A stretch of DNA of 64,000 nt from Metopolophium dirhodum (taxonomy: Eukaryota > Arthropoda > Insecta > Hemiptera > Aphididae): NCBI RefSeq assembly GCF_019925205.1, contig NC_083565.1, positions 25,138,241-25,202,240 of the forward strand, read 5' to 3'. A program made the position numbers and the translations under genes. Under the pieces are notes generated by a model. It was given only the letters and a program-made list of their open reading frames with translations, ran no database searches and had not been told where the DNA came from. The first letter of the stretch is position 1; every line of letters begins with the position of its first letter. This document shows positions 22,389 through 38,235 of the stretch, piece after piece.

Positions 22389-25300
22389 ATGAGTTCGTCA
22401 TCATTGGTAAGTAATATATTAATAATTTAACTATGTATATGGGATGCTTATGGGACATTAATTATACAAACTATGATTTCATTTTAATCAGGAAAATCCT
22501 GTTTTTCAATTTGATATTTAAAAGGACTCTAGTTACTGAATTGATAAGTACTCTAATGATAAATAGATTCACCTTATATATATATTTTTTATTCGCATAA
22601 CAGAAGATTAATAAAGCTAAATATGAGCCCCTGAACATTATTTTGCCATGTACTTTACTTATAAGACAAAAAATGTGTATTAAACGCATTTGATTAATTA
22701 TGAATAAATACATACATTAAATTTATTCATCAAAAAATAATTATAACACTTACAGGATTTATTTTGTCCAAAACATTCAGACTCTGAAGCACCGATATCA
22801 GTTATTACAAAGATCTTATCACAAAAAGACACTTTAAAGTAAATATTTTACAATTATTCTTAATATTACCATTCTTATGTGTATATAATTGTTTTTTTTT
22901 TTTTAGATTTACACATATCTCCAATGAATTTGACAAATTAGGGTTTACCAAAGTGAAGGATTTGGCTGGATCAACCCTTGGCAAAGCAAGCTCGATTCAA
23001 ATGTCAGGAGATACTCTAACGCAGCTTTATCAAGCTATGGAGGTATAAACTAAAAACATTTAAATTTTTAGATTATATTTATTTAATTACAAATATTTTT
23101 TTTTTAGATATATAGTGAACGCCTAGGTAAGTTATAATTATTATCAGTACTATCTATTGCTATGTTATATATAGATGAGCATACGTAATCTATGACCAAA
23201 CGACTTTTTTTTTTGTAAACTGCTCAAGGATTGGTATCTGGGTTTAATAAAATATAATGTAAACTTCACCATGTATGTTGTTACCATATTTATATAGGAA
23301 ATATTCAACTTAAAATTCATGTAGAACATTTTAGGTTAATTTTCTGTCTAAACTAATTCAATACTCACTTTGCTTTATATAACAATATTTTTCTAACAAA
23401 CTCAAGAGCCTCTTGGTATTGTAAAAAATATGTATACACAATTTTTTTTTTTCATAAATATTTCTTAAGAGGATGCTACCTACCCATGCATTTGTTGTCT
23501 CTATCTAACATACATAAGAAATGGCATGTTTTTGTTAACTAGTTTCAATTATGTGCTGTCAGTTTTGATATTAGATCAAATTGACCAATTATCCAACTTT
23601 AAGGTAATAACTTCATCCGTACTTAAGCGTTGACGTTTTGTTTTCGATAGTTAAATTTTCAAGCATTACATGAGTAAGATATATCACAAAATAAAAATGC
23701 TCATAATATCTCCCTTGAAAATGAAAATATCAAATAGAGGCCAATGATTTAGCATAGATCATGTTCTCAGCTATGAGTTTGATAAATATCAAAACTAACG
23801 ATACAATATTGAAAAACATGATCAACAATTCAAGATGAGACATCTTTCTAATAAATTAAATAAATAACTTGCATAAAATATTTTACATTTTACGTATTAT
23901 CAAAATATTTTGATTGTTATTGAGCTCTTTATAGACAATTTTTTTATTTTTTTAATATCAATAAATGTTTGATCAGTGAAAGGCATGATAATACAATGTA
24001 ATACAATAATACTTGTAGGATGTTATATTAGATAATTGAAAACAATTAATGATAGATATTAGAATGTTATTTGAAGTTTGAATTACAACTTAGTCGGTCT
24101 ACAGACCTTATTCTATGTGACACAACCGGTATGTTCTCCCAAGGAATAGAGTATATTAGACCAATTTTGGTTTAATTTATATTTTATATACATATTTCAC
24201 ACATTGTTAACGTTCAAATAATTTTTGATTTTTTAGGAAAATAAGGATATATTTTTGGTATTATTTCACTTATTTTTATCATTGTTGGTCCACAATAAAT
24301 TAATACATATTTTAGTTAAACTATTAATTTACCTTATAAACATTTGTGCACTGCATGCAATTAATTAAACTAAAATTCAATCTGTTCTATACTAATTTAT
24401 ACCTTTTCTGTAAAATTATGCATTAAATATTCATTTAGCCCACACATCGACGCACACATGCCTACACAAAACTACCAAAACCATTATTAACAAATTTTTG
24501 AAACACAACTTCAGTCTTCAGCCATTCAAAAGTTTATTTATTTGTACAAAAAAGTTAAATGAAAATTAAATGTCATCAAACACAATGAAACTGCTCCTAT
24601 CTCACATTATTTTTGGTGTTTTCTAACGGTGGCCAGGAGTTCTAAATAAAGCTGCTTCTGTTCTATCGCATAATGTCATAGAATGATACTACATTTGAAT
24701 CCAATTAATAATAATAATTATAATAATAATGAACTTCATTGCAACGACAACTTAAATAATACAAAAATGAATGACATAAAAAACCGTAGGATGCATATTG
24801 CCGCATCACCTAAAAGCAAAGCTTGTGGTGGGGGAGCTCATCACCTTAAGAAGACAAAAAAGTTGAAAGACAATTGTTAATTTGGTTGAATTTTACTTAA
24901 CAGTCTTATTATAACTCTATTATCTTTGAAAAATCAATAAAATTAAGATAAGTTTTGAATGACTTAAAACTATCATACTGATTAATATTATTATTTTATA
25001 TACAACATAAATACAAGACGCTATTTTGTCTAAAAACTTTTTGACACTTCAGTAAACGTATAATAACATTTTGCATATTATATCTAGTACTAATGTTCAT
25101 GATCTGATACAGGTATCAAATGTTTATGTTTATACAAGTCAACTAATACAGCTTGATTAAAATAATCTTAATATTATCTCCTCGATCATTCCCTAGTAAA
25201 CTTGTTGGTCAATCATAATCCGCTTCAAAATTAATATATATTATATGTTCCTAATGAGTTAATAGTTTTATAGCTAATTAATTTAAATACAAAATCATTC

Positions 25301-27580
25301 ATAATAAATTCAGGTTTCACATAATACAATAACACTAAAATAATTATTTATTGAGCCCAATAAGGCTACGATATCATTGAAATGTGCCTTAATACTACTT
25401 ATATTAATTTGAAAAACGGAAAAACTATTATTAGACAAAGGTATATCCACTAAAGATTCAATATAAATGGAATATATATCAATATTTGAAACTCAGCGTT
25501 TTATTTTTCATTTAAGAACTTAAAATTTACTTTAAAATAGATTTTACATTATTAATATACTAATTAATTACAGCTTATCGAACTGTTTGAATTGTATCAA
25601 TTGTTATTCTACCAATTTATTAACTGAAATAACTTAATATTAACTATCGTTCAATGTTCTAAATTATATATTTTTTTTTTTTAGATAAGCTTCTAAACTC
25701 TGCAAAAGCAGAACATCAAAATGGAAATTTTATAGCGACGCAAAAAATGTGTAAAGGTTTACTTACACATAAACCGAAAGACTTAAATGTTTTATTGCTT
25801 AATGCAAAATCATTTTTTAACTGCGAAAATTATGAAGAATGCATTGAATGTTTAGAAAAAGCAAATAATATTAATCCCGAATGTCCCGAAGTTTTAAGTA
25901 ACTTTGCATTAGTTTGCATGAAAAAATCGGAAAATAATCTAGCAAAAGAATACCTATTTCAAGTATGTGCAATAAAGCCTTATTGTGCGGATGCATGGAC
26001 CAACTATGCTGACTTTTTATTTAAGACTAATGAGTTAGAACCAGCAAAACTGGCTTATGAACGTGTATTAAGTCTAGTACCCGAATTATATAAAGCACGT
26101 AATAAGTACGGAAAACTACTATTAAAAGTAAACAAAATAAAAGAGGCTAAAAAGGAGTTTAAGATTGCCCACAACAGTGCAACAAATTGTGCAGAAACAT
26201 TAAACAATTTAGCAGATGTATATTATAAGAGCGGTAAATTTGGAAAATCTATTTTGAAATATAAACAACTCTTAGAAACAAACCCCGATCGGACGAATGC
26301 TTGTTTTCAGTTGGGAATGTCCTACATCAAAATTAAAGACTACCAAAATGCAGCTCACGCATTCAAAAAAGCAATCAAACTGGATCCCAAAAATGAGTGT
26401 TATTTACAAAAGTTGGCAATTACATACTGCTATGAAGACAAAATGGATGAAGCTGCTGAAACATTCAAAAAGTGTTTGAAACTCAAGCCCGACGATTTTA
26501 GCTTAAATTTCGAACTCGCTTTAGTCTATTTGTATAATATTCGAAATTATAATGAAGCGGTACACTATCTTGAAAAATGTAGCCTTATAAATCCTGATAG
26601 AATTGACGTATATGAAAAACTCTTTGATGCATACAGGAAAACTAAATATCATTTAAATGCATCCGATGCTTGCATGTCCATGGGGGATTTGTATATGGAG
26701 AAGGATGATTATCAAAATGCAAGAAACTCATTCTGTTGTGCGGTACTTATGAACCCGAGGAATGCATTTGGTCATTGGAAAATGGGCCTGACATTGTATC
26801 AACTGGGACATGATGATTTGGCTCTTCAAAAGTAATAATAATAATTCAACACCATTATAAGTTTAAAATGTGCTCTAAAAAGACCCTCTAAACATTCTCC
26901 AAATAATCTTTAAATTGGTAAAATTTTCAGAAAACGCCCTTTTCTTTTACTTCAATGAGCTTATTAATGTATATGCAAGTTACAATAACTTGAAAATAAT
27001 ATGTAATGTACATCTTTTCTTTGGTAAATTATTTAAAATCGGTCAAATTTAAAACAATATTTCCAATTTAACAACAAACAAGTTATTGACCAACATCTAT
27101 AACTTAAGGTTTTTAATTTAAAAACGTTTTTTTTTTTTTTTTGCAAACTAAAGACTTGTTAATTTACAACTAAAAATTAATTCTTTATGAACAAGAATAT
27201 AAAATATTCTTAAATATGAATTATAGGCTAAATTCTCTTATCTCGGAGATATGTTTAAATTTACAAAATACATTTTTTTTTTCTATGAATTCCGTAATGG
27301 ACAATTCGTGAAATCTTTTTAGTATAAGTATTAATCATATAATTCATTTTTCAACAGATACAAACATGCAATAGCAATAAGGCCGGACTTTCCCGATGCC
27401 TATTGCGATATGGGGGTAATATATGATAAACGTGGCCTTCTAGAACAAGCCAAAGTATATTATGAAATGGCAATCAAGTTAAGTCCAAACGACCATTCCA
27501 ACGCTCGGTTGAAATTGGCCGATATATCAATGAAAAAAATGGATCTTAATGATGCTATTACAGACAATGAAAAGCAATAG
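22389..27580 (+). CDS. TPR-repeat protein, OGT-like, copy 2
   Basis: Coding exons are 22389-22406, 22756-22838, 22907-23042, 23108-23126, 25685-26831 and 27358-27580. By eye the predicted 541-residue product is identical to that of copy 1, including Tyr407 (codon at 26647). Differences are confined to introns and flanks: one T fewer in the poly-T tract before exon 4, and T at 23413 (shared with copy 3) where copies 1, 4 and 5 have C. All splice borders and the stop are preserved, so the gene should be functional if copy 1 is. Confidence 0.87.
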
Positions 27581-28003
27581 AATATGACAATACATCTGTC
27601 AAGTAGATGTAATTTGATATTCTACATCTTCAAAACGACAATACTCCATCCTGGTAAATATTTGATTTATATTATTTCAATAAGTAAAGTGTGGAACTAT
27701 TAGACTTTTTTTTTTAATTAATTACTACAATTATTATTATTTAGGTAATAATAAAAAAACGAGGATTTAATTATGTTGTGTTTTCCGATTTTTTAGTAAT
27801 GAATAATTTATATTAACTGAATTCTTCAAAAGCACTTTGTTGACTAGTATTATTGTCATGTGTTTCACTTAAACATTTAATCAACTACCCATTATAATTG
27901 ATTTTAATATTAATTATGTAATATATTTTTTTTTTCAGGTTGAATTACTTTGACACCATAAAGATTAGTCTCAACCCAAAAAATGTTGATGTTTTTTGTA
28001 ATA

Positions 28004-30377
28004 TTAATTTACAACAAAATAAGTAAAATCGTAATCCTTGGTTTTAATATGTAATTTTTTCCAAGTTTGAACTTAAAATGTCTGTAAAAATAACTGTGTT
28101 TATATATTTTTTAGGTTATTTGGTTACAGTGTGAGATTTGTTGTTTTAAATTTTCAAACCTTAGATTTAAAAATTGAACATTTTATAATTTTTTTAACTT
28201 CAATAAATTTAAAAGTTTTCGATATTTTGTTAAATTTTGTCAAAATTTGAGTTGAAATACTTATTAAAAAAACATTTTCATGTGGATCAATAATATGTAT
28301 CAACTGCTATTATAACATCTTATATAGAACCTTGTATAACATTTTCAATTTATTTTACCAACGAATACAATTTTATTGATATTTATAAAAAACTAAAAAT
28401 TTTAAATATCAAATATCTCTAAATAACTCAAAAAGAGGCAAAATACTATGAAAATGTTGTCATTCATAGAAAGTGATAAAATAAACAAAAGACAATTTCA
28501 AGTAGCAGCTTCGGTTAATAGTTTTTGTATAACGATAAAATAAGAATATCGTATGAGAATTTGTTGATTTACGAGTGGATGATTATCCAATGTCTAGCTT
28601 TAAAAGATCGTAAATAATTAAATTGATTTTTCAGTTATTTTTTTTTTTTTATTATTGAATGTAGGAAAAATCAAGGGCAATCTTGTATTAAATTTTCAAA
28701 GCTTAGATAAAAATAGAAACATTTTTATCAATTATTAAAATTTATTTTAAGTTTTCATTAACATCAACTTACGAGGAACATTAAATAACATTTTCAAGTT
28801 TTATGACCGACCAAAAAATTCTGTGTCGACAAAAGTTCAAAAAAAAAAAAATCTAATGTAGATAGCTCAAACAGTGTCGCACTATTTCGAGTATAGGTAA
28901 TGGTGAATTGAAATTGCTAATATAAACATTCAGTGATAATAAGATATTTTTTTATTATTTCTATACATTTTTTTTATGGTTTAAATGTAAGACAAGCAGC
29001 ATTTTTTGCATGTACCTACCTACTGACTAAAATAAATATGATTTAAGTTATCAAATTAGTATATAAATTACTTAAATGAGAACGAAATAAGCATCGGATA
29101 AATCGACATTTTTATTTTTATTTTTATTTCACGTCCGAATTTAAACTTTTAACATATTTTCAATGGCTAAAAAATTCTTAAAATGTCATTAATTGCATTT
29201 TGTTATTGCAATGTGAAACAAAAACATTCCTGAACTTTGAAACACACCGGGAATATAAAGTTTAAAAAAGGTGGGTACCTATGTGTCGTGTGGGTCACTG
29301 TAATGGACGTGTTAAATTTAAATTCAATGTTATAAAATCATTGTATACGAAAAACGATTCCAAGTTAATTTACGATTGAATATCCAATGTCGTAAAAATT
29401 TGAACTACTCAGTCTTTCATAAAAAATGTATGTGTTACTTTCAGGTGAACCTTTTTTTTTTTGTTATGTGTAGAAAAACTTATAAGGGATCTTGTATTAG
29501 ATTTTCAAATCGTTTACCTATATAAGAAGAAAAGTTTTATTAATATTACTAACTCGAAATAATGTACAATTATTCATGATTTTGACGATTTTCGTCAAAA
29601 TTCTAACTTCAAGAGCTCCTAAAAAATTAATATAATTAACACTCGACACGTTTTTTTAAATTAAACTAATAATAACTTCTACATATGGAATATTGTATTC
29701 AATTTAAAATTTTTTTGACCGAATGAAAAATTGTATACCAGCGACGTGATTCTCCGAGGATGCTCCCCGCATTTTTTCCTTTACTCATTAGTAATCATTT
29801 TATTCAAATTCATAAAAAATTGCAACTTTATACATTTCATATACCAACGAATAACATTTGTAAATTACAACAAAATAACTAAAATCGTAATTTTTGGTTT
29901 TAATAGATATAATATGTTATTTCTTCCAAATTTGAGCTTAAAATGTCTGTAAAAAATAACTGTATTTATATATTATTTTTTTTAGATTATTAGGTTACAG
30001 TATGAGATATTTTGTTTTAAAAGTTCAAACATTTTATAGTTTGTTAACTACAATAATTTGGAAAATGTTCAATATTTTGTTAAATGTTGACAAAATTTGA
30101 TTTTAAATACCTATAAAAAAAAATTGGGCATATGGATCTATAATATGTAACAACCGCTATTATGACAACTTATAGTATCTATTAACTAGTAGCTATTAAC
30201 TAGTGTATAGTACCTGCGATTAGTAGCTATTAAATAAAAATTGGGACCCAACTCGAAAGCGCCGACCACTTTTATTGAGGTACATTAAAAATTGCATAAC
30301 ATTAATGTTTGCTAGCTGGCGATATTGCAAAATACTTGATAAAGATTACATTCCTGTCAAGCATGTGCTGTTTACTG
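28004..30377. repeat. repeat-rich 3' segment, unit 2
   Basis: Counterpart of 17421-19794, practically identical over its whole length and without a supported gene. It separates gene 2 from unit 3. Confidence 0.7.
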
Positions 30378-32022
30378 CAATTGGCATTAAATTAGTATTC
30401 TCTATACCAGGTGTCAACCTTATCCATCAAGTGATCTACATTAAACATTTTAAGTATTTGGTGAACGACCACTATTTATTTATTTATATTATTTATATAT
30501 TAATACATCATGCCAGGCACGGACCTAGATCAATGTCTTATCTTGGTGGCGGGACGGAGTGGGGAGGGGTTGCAACAGTTTTTTTTACAACAAATAAAGG
30601 TAGGTACAATAACTATATTAAACAATTGATTCATAATTAAAAAATGTTTTCCAAATATTTATATAATCGTAATGAAATTAATCAATAAACTATTATATTT
30701 TATTAACTAACAAAATCAATTTAAATGTTTTAAGTTTCTATTCCATAAATTTTAATTTTAAAAAAATGGTAACTTCGTCAAGCTTCGTTAAACTTCGATT
30801 AAAAATTTAATATTATGTTGCAAGGTTTTTACTATACCTATATCAAAATATTAAATATAATACATTAGGACGATTTTATTTATGTAAGCATTTGAACTAA
30901 AAATATATCAAAATCACAAAAATAGTATACATATAGCCACTTAATTATTGCTCAATTATAATATTGTAGCCGGTGGCGGCGTCGCACGAATGACGCCACA
31001 CGAAAGATGAAAGTTACGATTTTAAGAGGAAACAATGATCGAACATAATTTTAGTTTTTAGATTGTTTGAATATAAAAATAAAAAACATTGTATCTTTAA
31101 TCAATCATAATGAGTAAAAGTTATTAAAAAAAAAAAAAGAGTTAATACAAATAATAACGAAATTAGGCACTTACTTTGTTTTTATACTCATTAAAGTTAT
31201 AGCATTCAGCAATTACATAGATACATAATTCAACATTTAATATAGGTAATACTAAAAAATTACGTGAAAAGGGTACTCATATAAACTTCTTTTATATTAT
31301 AATAACGTTTCGTTGGTATTTGTTACTTTGTATGTATTTTCAAATGTGTATTTTTTAATAAAAAAAATGTATTTAATATTATAATGGTGTAACACTACCA
31401 ACAGTGTGATTAATTATACCATACATTAATACACACACTAATAAGCAAAGTTTAATACTTCTATCATAAAACAAGGTACACACATATCAATTATAGGTAA
31501 TTATAAAAATGTGCCGTAATTGGTATCTATAGCAACACTGATGACTGATTATATGGGTATACGCAGGACATACGGAAACTGTGCATAGGTCATCCTCCCC
31601 GACTTAGTTTCTGTACACAAATTTATAATTTATAAATTATAAGCTTTCATCGTAATTTATTATATTAAACGATATAAATAAGTATCAGAACACCTAACAA
31701 TTCAAAATTGCCGCCAATAAGGACATTTTATACCGCTCTTGGAGATTGCGTCTTCTGCACACACATATATCTATAAAGTACTAGATAGCGAACTCCCGCC
31801 ATGAATTGAAGCTTCGATGTCGGTTGGCAACTGTATGGTATTTCATATGGCAAACAAGATAATATAATGTTTTATTTTGTATCGTATTTTATCATTTCTA
31901 AACATGTTGTTAAAAAAAAAAAAAAGTATATTTTATATAAGTCATTTTACATTTACTATTTTATTTTACCATTAAAACGATGTTATTCCTTATACATTTC
32001 GTATAATAAATGAAATGTTTTG

Positions 32023-32455
32023 CCAACCAACAAAATGGCGACCGTCCACAGCTGAGCTTCACTTGTAACAATGTAAATTGTATAGGAGTTCCTTATCCAG
32101 CGTAGTATTATAGAAATCTGCGGTAGCTGCACAACAGCCACGTCAGCAGCTGCAGATTTACACGCAGCCACGTCACACGGATCATGAACCAATGGCGTTC
32201 TTATAGTTGTGTACGTCTCTATAACCTATAAACATATTTTATTCATATATGAATTTCCAAATTTCCATTGTGTAGTTTGTAGTCTAAACATTTTCTTTAT
32301 ACTTGCTTTTTCACTTCACTGGACTTAAATACTTAAGTCCTTAACTTCTATGTGCCTGCAACAAGCGACTGAAATACTTATAAAACATCCTGTGCTTAGT
32401 GCTTTTAAGTTTTGACGCCATCAGTGGATCACCAACTCGTCGTTGTCGTATAGTG
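32023..32455 (+). promoter_or_regulatory. putative promoter and untranslated exon 1, copy 3
   Basis: Same motif block as the other units, with no change in the paired 'cagccacgtca', initiator or donor. An extra T in a poly-T tract near 32742 lies downstream, in the inferred first intron. Confidence 0.35.
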
Positions 32456-33043
32456 AGTATAAGTAGTGTGTGCTAGACGGAAATAGAATTCACTATTATT
32501 ATCTCAACTTGCACGAAATATCGTACAGTCCCGCATGTAAGGCTGGGCATTAACGAGTTAAGAACCAAGTTGCGAACATACCAGTGTGTTTATCTGTGTT
32601 AGAAAATCTCATATAATAGGCTCTCTAGAGTGTGGCGTGTGGATGTTCTTTATATTATCGTGTTTTTTCCGCGGCTGGAGACAACCATTACCATAATACC
32701 AAATAGACATCTTTAATGACCATGAACGTCTACCTAATTTTTTTTATTTTATTTAATTCCTGTTTAGACCAGCCTATAAAGCGCCTAACGCTGTTGTGAT
32801 TTAATTGTTCACTGTTTGCTATACCAGTGATCATCGTCATATTATATTTTGTAGTATTTTATAAACACTGAGATATGCTGTTACTAATTAGATATGAAAA
32901 TATATTTATATTATATTCATTCTATTTATTACAATATATGTTTTATTTTACAGTTGATTGACAACAGTCTTGGTCGAAAGTTTATGTGGATCATTATCTG
33001 CTGTCTTTATTTGAAAAATCAATTGTTACCAATATTTCAAACA

Positions 33044-36000
33044 ATGAGTTCGTCATCATTGGTAAGTAATATATTAATAATTTAACTATGTATATGGGAT
33101 GCTTATGGGACATTAATTATACAAACTATGATTTCATTTAATCAGGAAAATCCTGTTTTTCAATTTGATATTTAAAAGGACTCTAGTTACTGAATTGATA
33201 AGTACTCTAATGATAAATAGATTCACCTTATATATATATTTTTTATTCGCATAACAGAAGATTAATAAAGCTAAATATGAGCCCCTGAACATTATTTTGC
33301 CATGTACTTTACTTATAAGACAAAAAATGTGTATTAAACGCATTTGATTAATTATGAATAAATACATACATTAAATTTATTCATCAAAAAATAATTATAA
33401 CACTTACAGGATTTATTTTGTCCAAAACATTCAGACTCTGAAGCACCGATATCAGTTATTACAAAGATCTTATCACAAAAAGACACTTTAAAGTAAATAT
33501 TTTACAATTATTCTTAATATTACCATTCTTATGTGTATATAATTGTTTTTTTTTTTTTTAGATTTACACATATCTCCAATGAATTTGACAAATTAGGGTT
33601 TACCAAAGTGAAGGATTTGGCTGGATCAACCCTTGGCAAAGCAAGCTCGATTCAAATGTCAGGAGATACTCTAACGCAGCTTTATCAAGCTATGGAGGTA
33701 TAAACTAAAAACATTTAAATTTTTAGATTATATTTATTTAATTACAAATATTTTTTTTTTAGATATATAGTGAACGCCTAGGTAAGTTATAATTATTATC
33801 AGTACTATCTATTGCTATGTTATATATAGATGAGCATACGTAATCTATGACCAAACGACTTTTTTTTTTGTAAACTGCTCAAGGATTGGTATCTGGGTTT
33901 AATAAAATATAATGTAAACTTCACCATGTATGTTGTTACCATATTTATATAGGAAATATTCAACTTAAAATTCATGTAGAACATTTTAGGTTAATTTTCT
34001 GTCTAAACTAATTCAATACTCACTTTGCTTTATATAACAATATTTTTCTAACAAACTCAAGAGCCTCTTGGTATTGTAAAAAATATGTATACACAATTTT
34101 TTTTTTTCATAAATATTTCTTAAGAGGATGCTACCTACCCATGCATTTGTTGTCTCTATCTAACATACATAAGAAATGGCATGTTTTTGTTAACTAGTTT
34201 CAATTATGTGCTGTCAGTTTTGATATTAGATCAAATTGACCAATTATCCAACTTTAAGGTAATAACTTCATCCGTACTTAAGCGTTGACGTTTTGTTTTC
34301 GATAGTTAAATTTTCAAGCATTACATGAGTAAGATATATCACAAAATAAAAATGCTCATAATATCTCCCTTGAAAATGAAAATATCAAATAGAGGCCAAT
34401 GATTTAGCATAGATCATGTTCTCAGCTATGAGTTTGATAAATATCAAAACTAACGATACAATATTGAAAAACATGATCAACAATTCAAGATGAGACATCT
34501 TTCTAATAAATTAAATAAATAACTTGCATAAAATATTTTACATTTTACGTATTATCAAAATATTTTGATTGTTATTGAGCTCTTTATAGACAATTTTTTT
34601 ATTTTTTTAATATCAATAAATGTTTGATCAGTGAAAGGCATGATAATACAATGTAATACAATAATACTTGTAGGATGTTATATTAGATAATTGAAAACAA
34701 TTAATGATAGATATTAGAATGTTATTTGAAGTTTGAATTACAACTTAGTCGGTCTACAGACCTTATTCTATGTGACACAACCGGTATGTTCTCCCAAGGA
34801 ATAGAGTATATTAGACCAATTTTGGTTTAATTTATATTTTATATACATATTTCACACATTGTTAACGTTCAAATAATTTTTGATTTTTTAGGAAAATAAG
34901 GATATATTTTTGGTATTATTTCACTTATTTTTATCATTGTTGGTCCACAATAAATTAATACATATTTTAGTTAAACTATTAATTTACCTTATAAACATTT
35001 GTGCACTGCATGCAATTAATTAAACTAAAATTCAATCTGTTCTATACTAATTTATACCTTTTCTGTAAAATTATGCATTAAATATTCATTTAGCCCACAC
35101 ATCGACGCACACATGCCTACACAAAACTACCAAAACCATTATTAACAAATTTTTGAAACACAACTTCAGTCTTCAGCCATTCAAAAGTTTATTTATTTGT
35201 ACAAAAAAGTTAAATGAAAATTAAATGTCATCAAACACAATGAAACTGCTCCTATCTCACATTATTTTTGGTGTTTTCTAACGGTGGCCAGGAGTTCTAA
35301 ATAAAGCTGCTTCTGTTCTATCGCATAATGTCATAGAATGATACTACATTTGAATCCAATTAATAATAATAATTATAATAATAATGAACTTCATTGCAAC
35401 GACAACTTAAATAATACAAAAATGAATGACATAAAAAACCGTAGGATGCATATTGCCGCATCACCTAAAAGCAAAGCTTGTGGTGGGGGAGCTCATCACC
35501 TTAAGAAGACAAAAAAGTTGAAAGACAATTGTTAATTTGGTTGAATTTTACTTAACAGTCTTATTATAACTCTATTATCTTTGAAAAATCAATAAAATTA
35601 AGATAAGTTTTGAATGACTTAAAACTATCACACTGATTAATATTATTATTTTATATACAACATAAATACAAGACGCTATTTTGTCTAAAAACTTTTTGAC
35701 ACTTCAGTAAACGTATAATAACATTTTGCATATTATATCTAGTACTAATGTTCATGATCTGATACAGGTATCAAATGTTTATGTTTATACAAGTCAACTA
35801 ATACAGCTTGATTAAAATAATCTTAATATTATCTCCTCGATCATTCCCTAGTAAACTTGTTGGTCAATCATAATCCGCTTCAAAATTAATATATATTATA
35901 TGTTCCTAATGAGTTAATAGTTTTATAGCTAATTAATTTAAATACAAAATCATTCATAATAAATTCAGGTTTCACATAATACAATAACACTAAAATAATT

Positions 36001-38235
36001 ATTTATTGAGCCCAATAAGGCTACGATATCATTGAAATGTGCCTTAATACTACTTATATTAATTTGAAAAACGGAAAAACTATTATTAGACAAAGGTATA
36101 TCCACTAAAGATTCAATATAAATGGAATATATATCAATATTTGAAACTCAGCATTTTATTTTTCATTTAAGAACTTAAAATTTACTTTAAAATAGATTTT
36201 ACATTATTAATATACTAATTAATTACAGCTTATCGAACTGTTTGAATTGTATCAATTGTTATTCTACCAATTTATTAACTGAAATAACTTAATATTAATT
36301 ATCGTTCAATGTTCTAAATTATATATTTTTTTTTTTTAGATAAGCTTCTAAACTCTGCAAAAGCAGAACATCAAAATGGAAATTTTATAGCGACGCAAAA
36401 AATGTGTAAAGGTTTACTTACACATAAACCGAAAGACTTAAATGTTTTATTGCTTAATGCAAAATCATTTTTTAACTGCGAAAATTATGAAGAATGCATT
36501 GAATGTTTAGAAAAAGCAAATAATATTAATCCCGAATGTCCCGAAGTTTTAAGTAACTTTGCATTAGTTTGCATGAAAAAATCGGAAAATAATCTAGCAA
36601 AAGAATACCTATTTCAAGTATGTGCAATAAAGCCTTATTGTGCGGATGCATGGACCAACTATGCTGACTTTTTATTTAAGACTAATGAGTTAGAACCAGC
36701 AAAACTGGCTTATGAACGTGTATTAAGTCTAGTACCCGAATTATATAAAGCACGTAATAAGTACGGAAAACTACTATTAAAAGTAAACAAAATAAAAGAG
36801 GCTAAAAAGGAGTTTAAGATTGCCCACAACAGTGCAACAAATTGTGCAGAAACATTAAACAATTTAGCAGATGTATATTATAAGAGCGGTAAATTTGGAA
36901 AATCTATTTTGAAATATAAACAACTCTTAGAAACAAACCCCGATCGGACGAATGCTTGTTTTCAGTTGGGAATGTCCTACATCAAAATTAAAGACTACCA
37001 AAATGCAGCTCACGCATTCAAAAAAGCAATCAAACTGGATCCCAAAAATGAGTGTTATTTACAAAAGTTGGCAATTACATACTGCTATGAAGACAAAATG
37101 GATGAAGCTGCTGAAACATTCAAAAAGTGTTTGAAACTCAAGCCCGACGATTTTAGCTTAAATTTCGAACTCGCTTTAGTCTATTTGTATAATATTCGAA
37201 ATTATAATGAAGCGGTACACTATCTTGAAAAATGTAGCCTTATAAATCCTGATAGAATTGACGTATATGAAAAACTCTTTGATGCATACAGGAAAACTAA
37301 AGATCATTTAAATGCATCCGATGCTTGCATGTCCATGGGGGATTTGTATATGGAGAAGGATGATTATCAAAATGCAAGAAACTCATTCTGTTGTGCGGTA
37401 CTTATGAACCCGAGGAATGCATTTGGTCATTGGAAAATGGGCCTGACATTGTATCAACTGGGACATGATGATTTGGCTCTTCAAAAGTAATAATAATAAT
37501 TCAACACCATTATAAGTTTAAAATGTGCTCTAAAAAGACCCTCTAAACATTCTCCAAATAATCTTTAAATTGGTAAAATTTTCAGAAAACGCCCTTTTCT
37601 TTTACTTCAATGAGCTTATTAATGTATATGCAAGTTACAATAACTTGAAAATAATATGTAATGTACATCTTTTCTTTGGTAAATTATTTAAAATCGGTCA
37701 AATTTAAAACAATATTTCCAATTTAACAACAAACAAGTTATTGACCAACATCTATAACTTAAGGTTTTTAATTTAAAAACGTTTTTTTTTTTTTTTTGCA
37801 AACTAAAGACTTGTTAATTTACAACTAAAAATTAATTCTTTATGAACAAGAATATAAAATATTCTTAAATATGAATTATAGGCTAAATTCTCTTATCTCG
37901 GAGATATGTTTAAATTTACAAAATACATTTTTTTTTTCTATGAATTCCGTAATGGACAATTCGTGAAATCTTTTTAGTATAAGTATTAATCATATAATTC
38001 ATTTTTCAACAGATACAAACATGCAATAGCAATAAGGCCGGACTTTCCCGATGCCTATTGCGATATGGGGGTAATATATGATAAACGTGGCCTTCTAGAA
38101 CAAGCCAAAGTATATTATGAAATGGCAATCAAGTTAAGTCCAAACGACCATTCCAACGCTCGGTTGAAATTGGCCGATATATCAATGAAAAAAATGGATC
38201 TTAATGATGCTATTACAGACAATGAAAAGCAATAG
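33044..38235 (+). CDS. TPR-repeat protein, OGT-like, copy 3
   Basis: Coding exons are 33044-33061, 33410-33492, 33562-33697, 33763-33781, 36340-37486 and 38013-38235. The product has the same length as copies 1-2 but Asp at 407 (codon GAT at 37302) instead of Tyr, in the degenerate, longer TPR at about 390-445 (KTKDHLNAS). A one-base deletion in the T-run near 33139 lies in the intron before exon 3 and does not touch the splice sites. T at 34068 in the long intron links it with copy 2 although the rest of the unit groups with copies 4-5. Confidence 0.87.

Larger units (their letters stand above)
19795..30377 (+). repeat. tandem array unit 2
   Basis: It is 10,583 bp. It differs from the others mainly by a 69 bp deletion at about 20249-20250, where 'ggtttttac' joins directly to 'aatatatcaaaatcac'; unit 1 has the missing block at about 9598-9666. 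The open frame at 19692-20057 spans the junction with unit 1 and is not considered a gene. Confidence 0.95.

Noticed and set aside
29731..29952. 73-residue frame, present in each complete 3' segment
   Set aside because: It lies wholly in dispersed-repeat sequence and has no recognisable domain.
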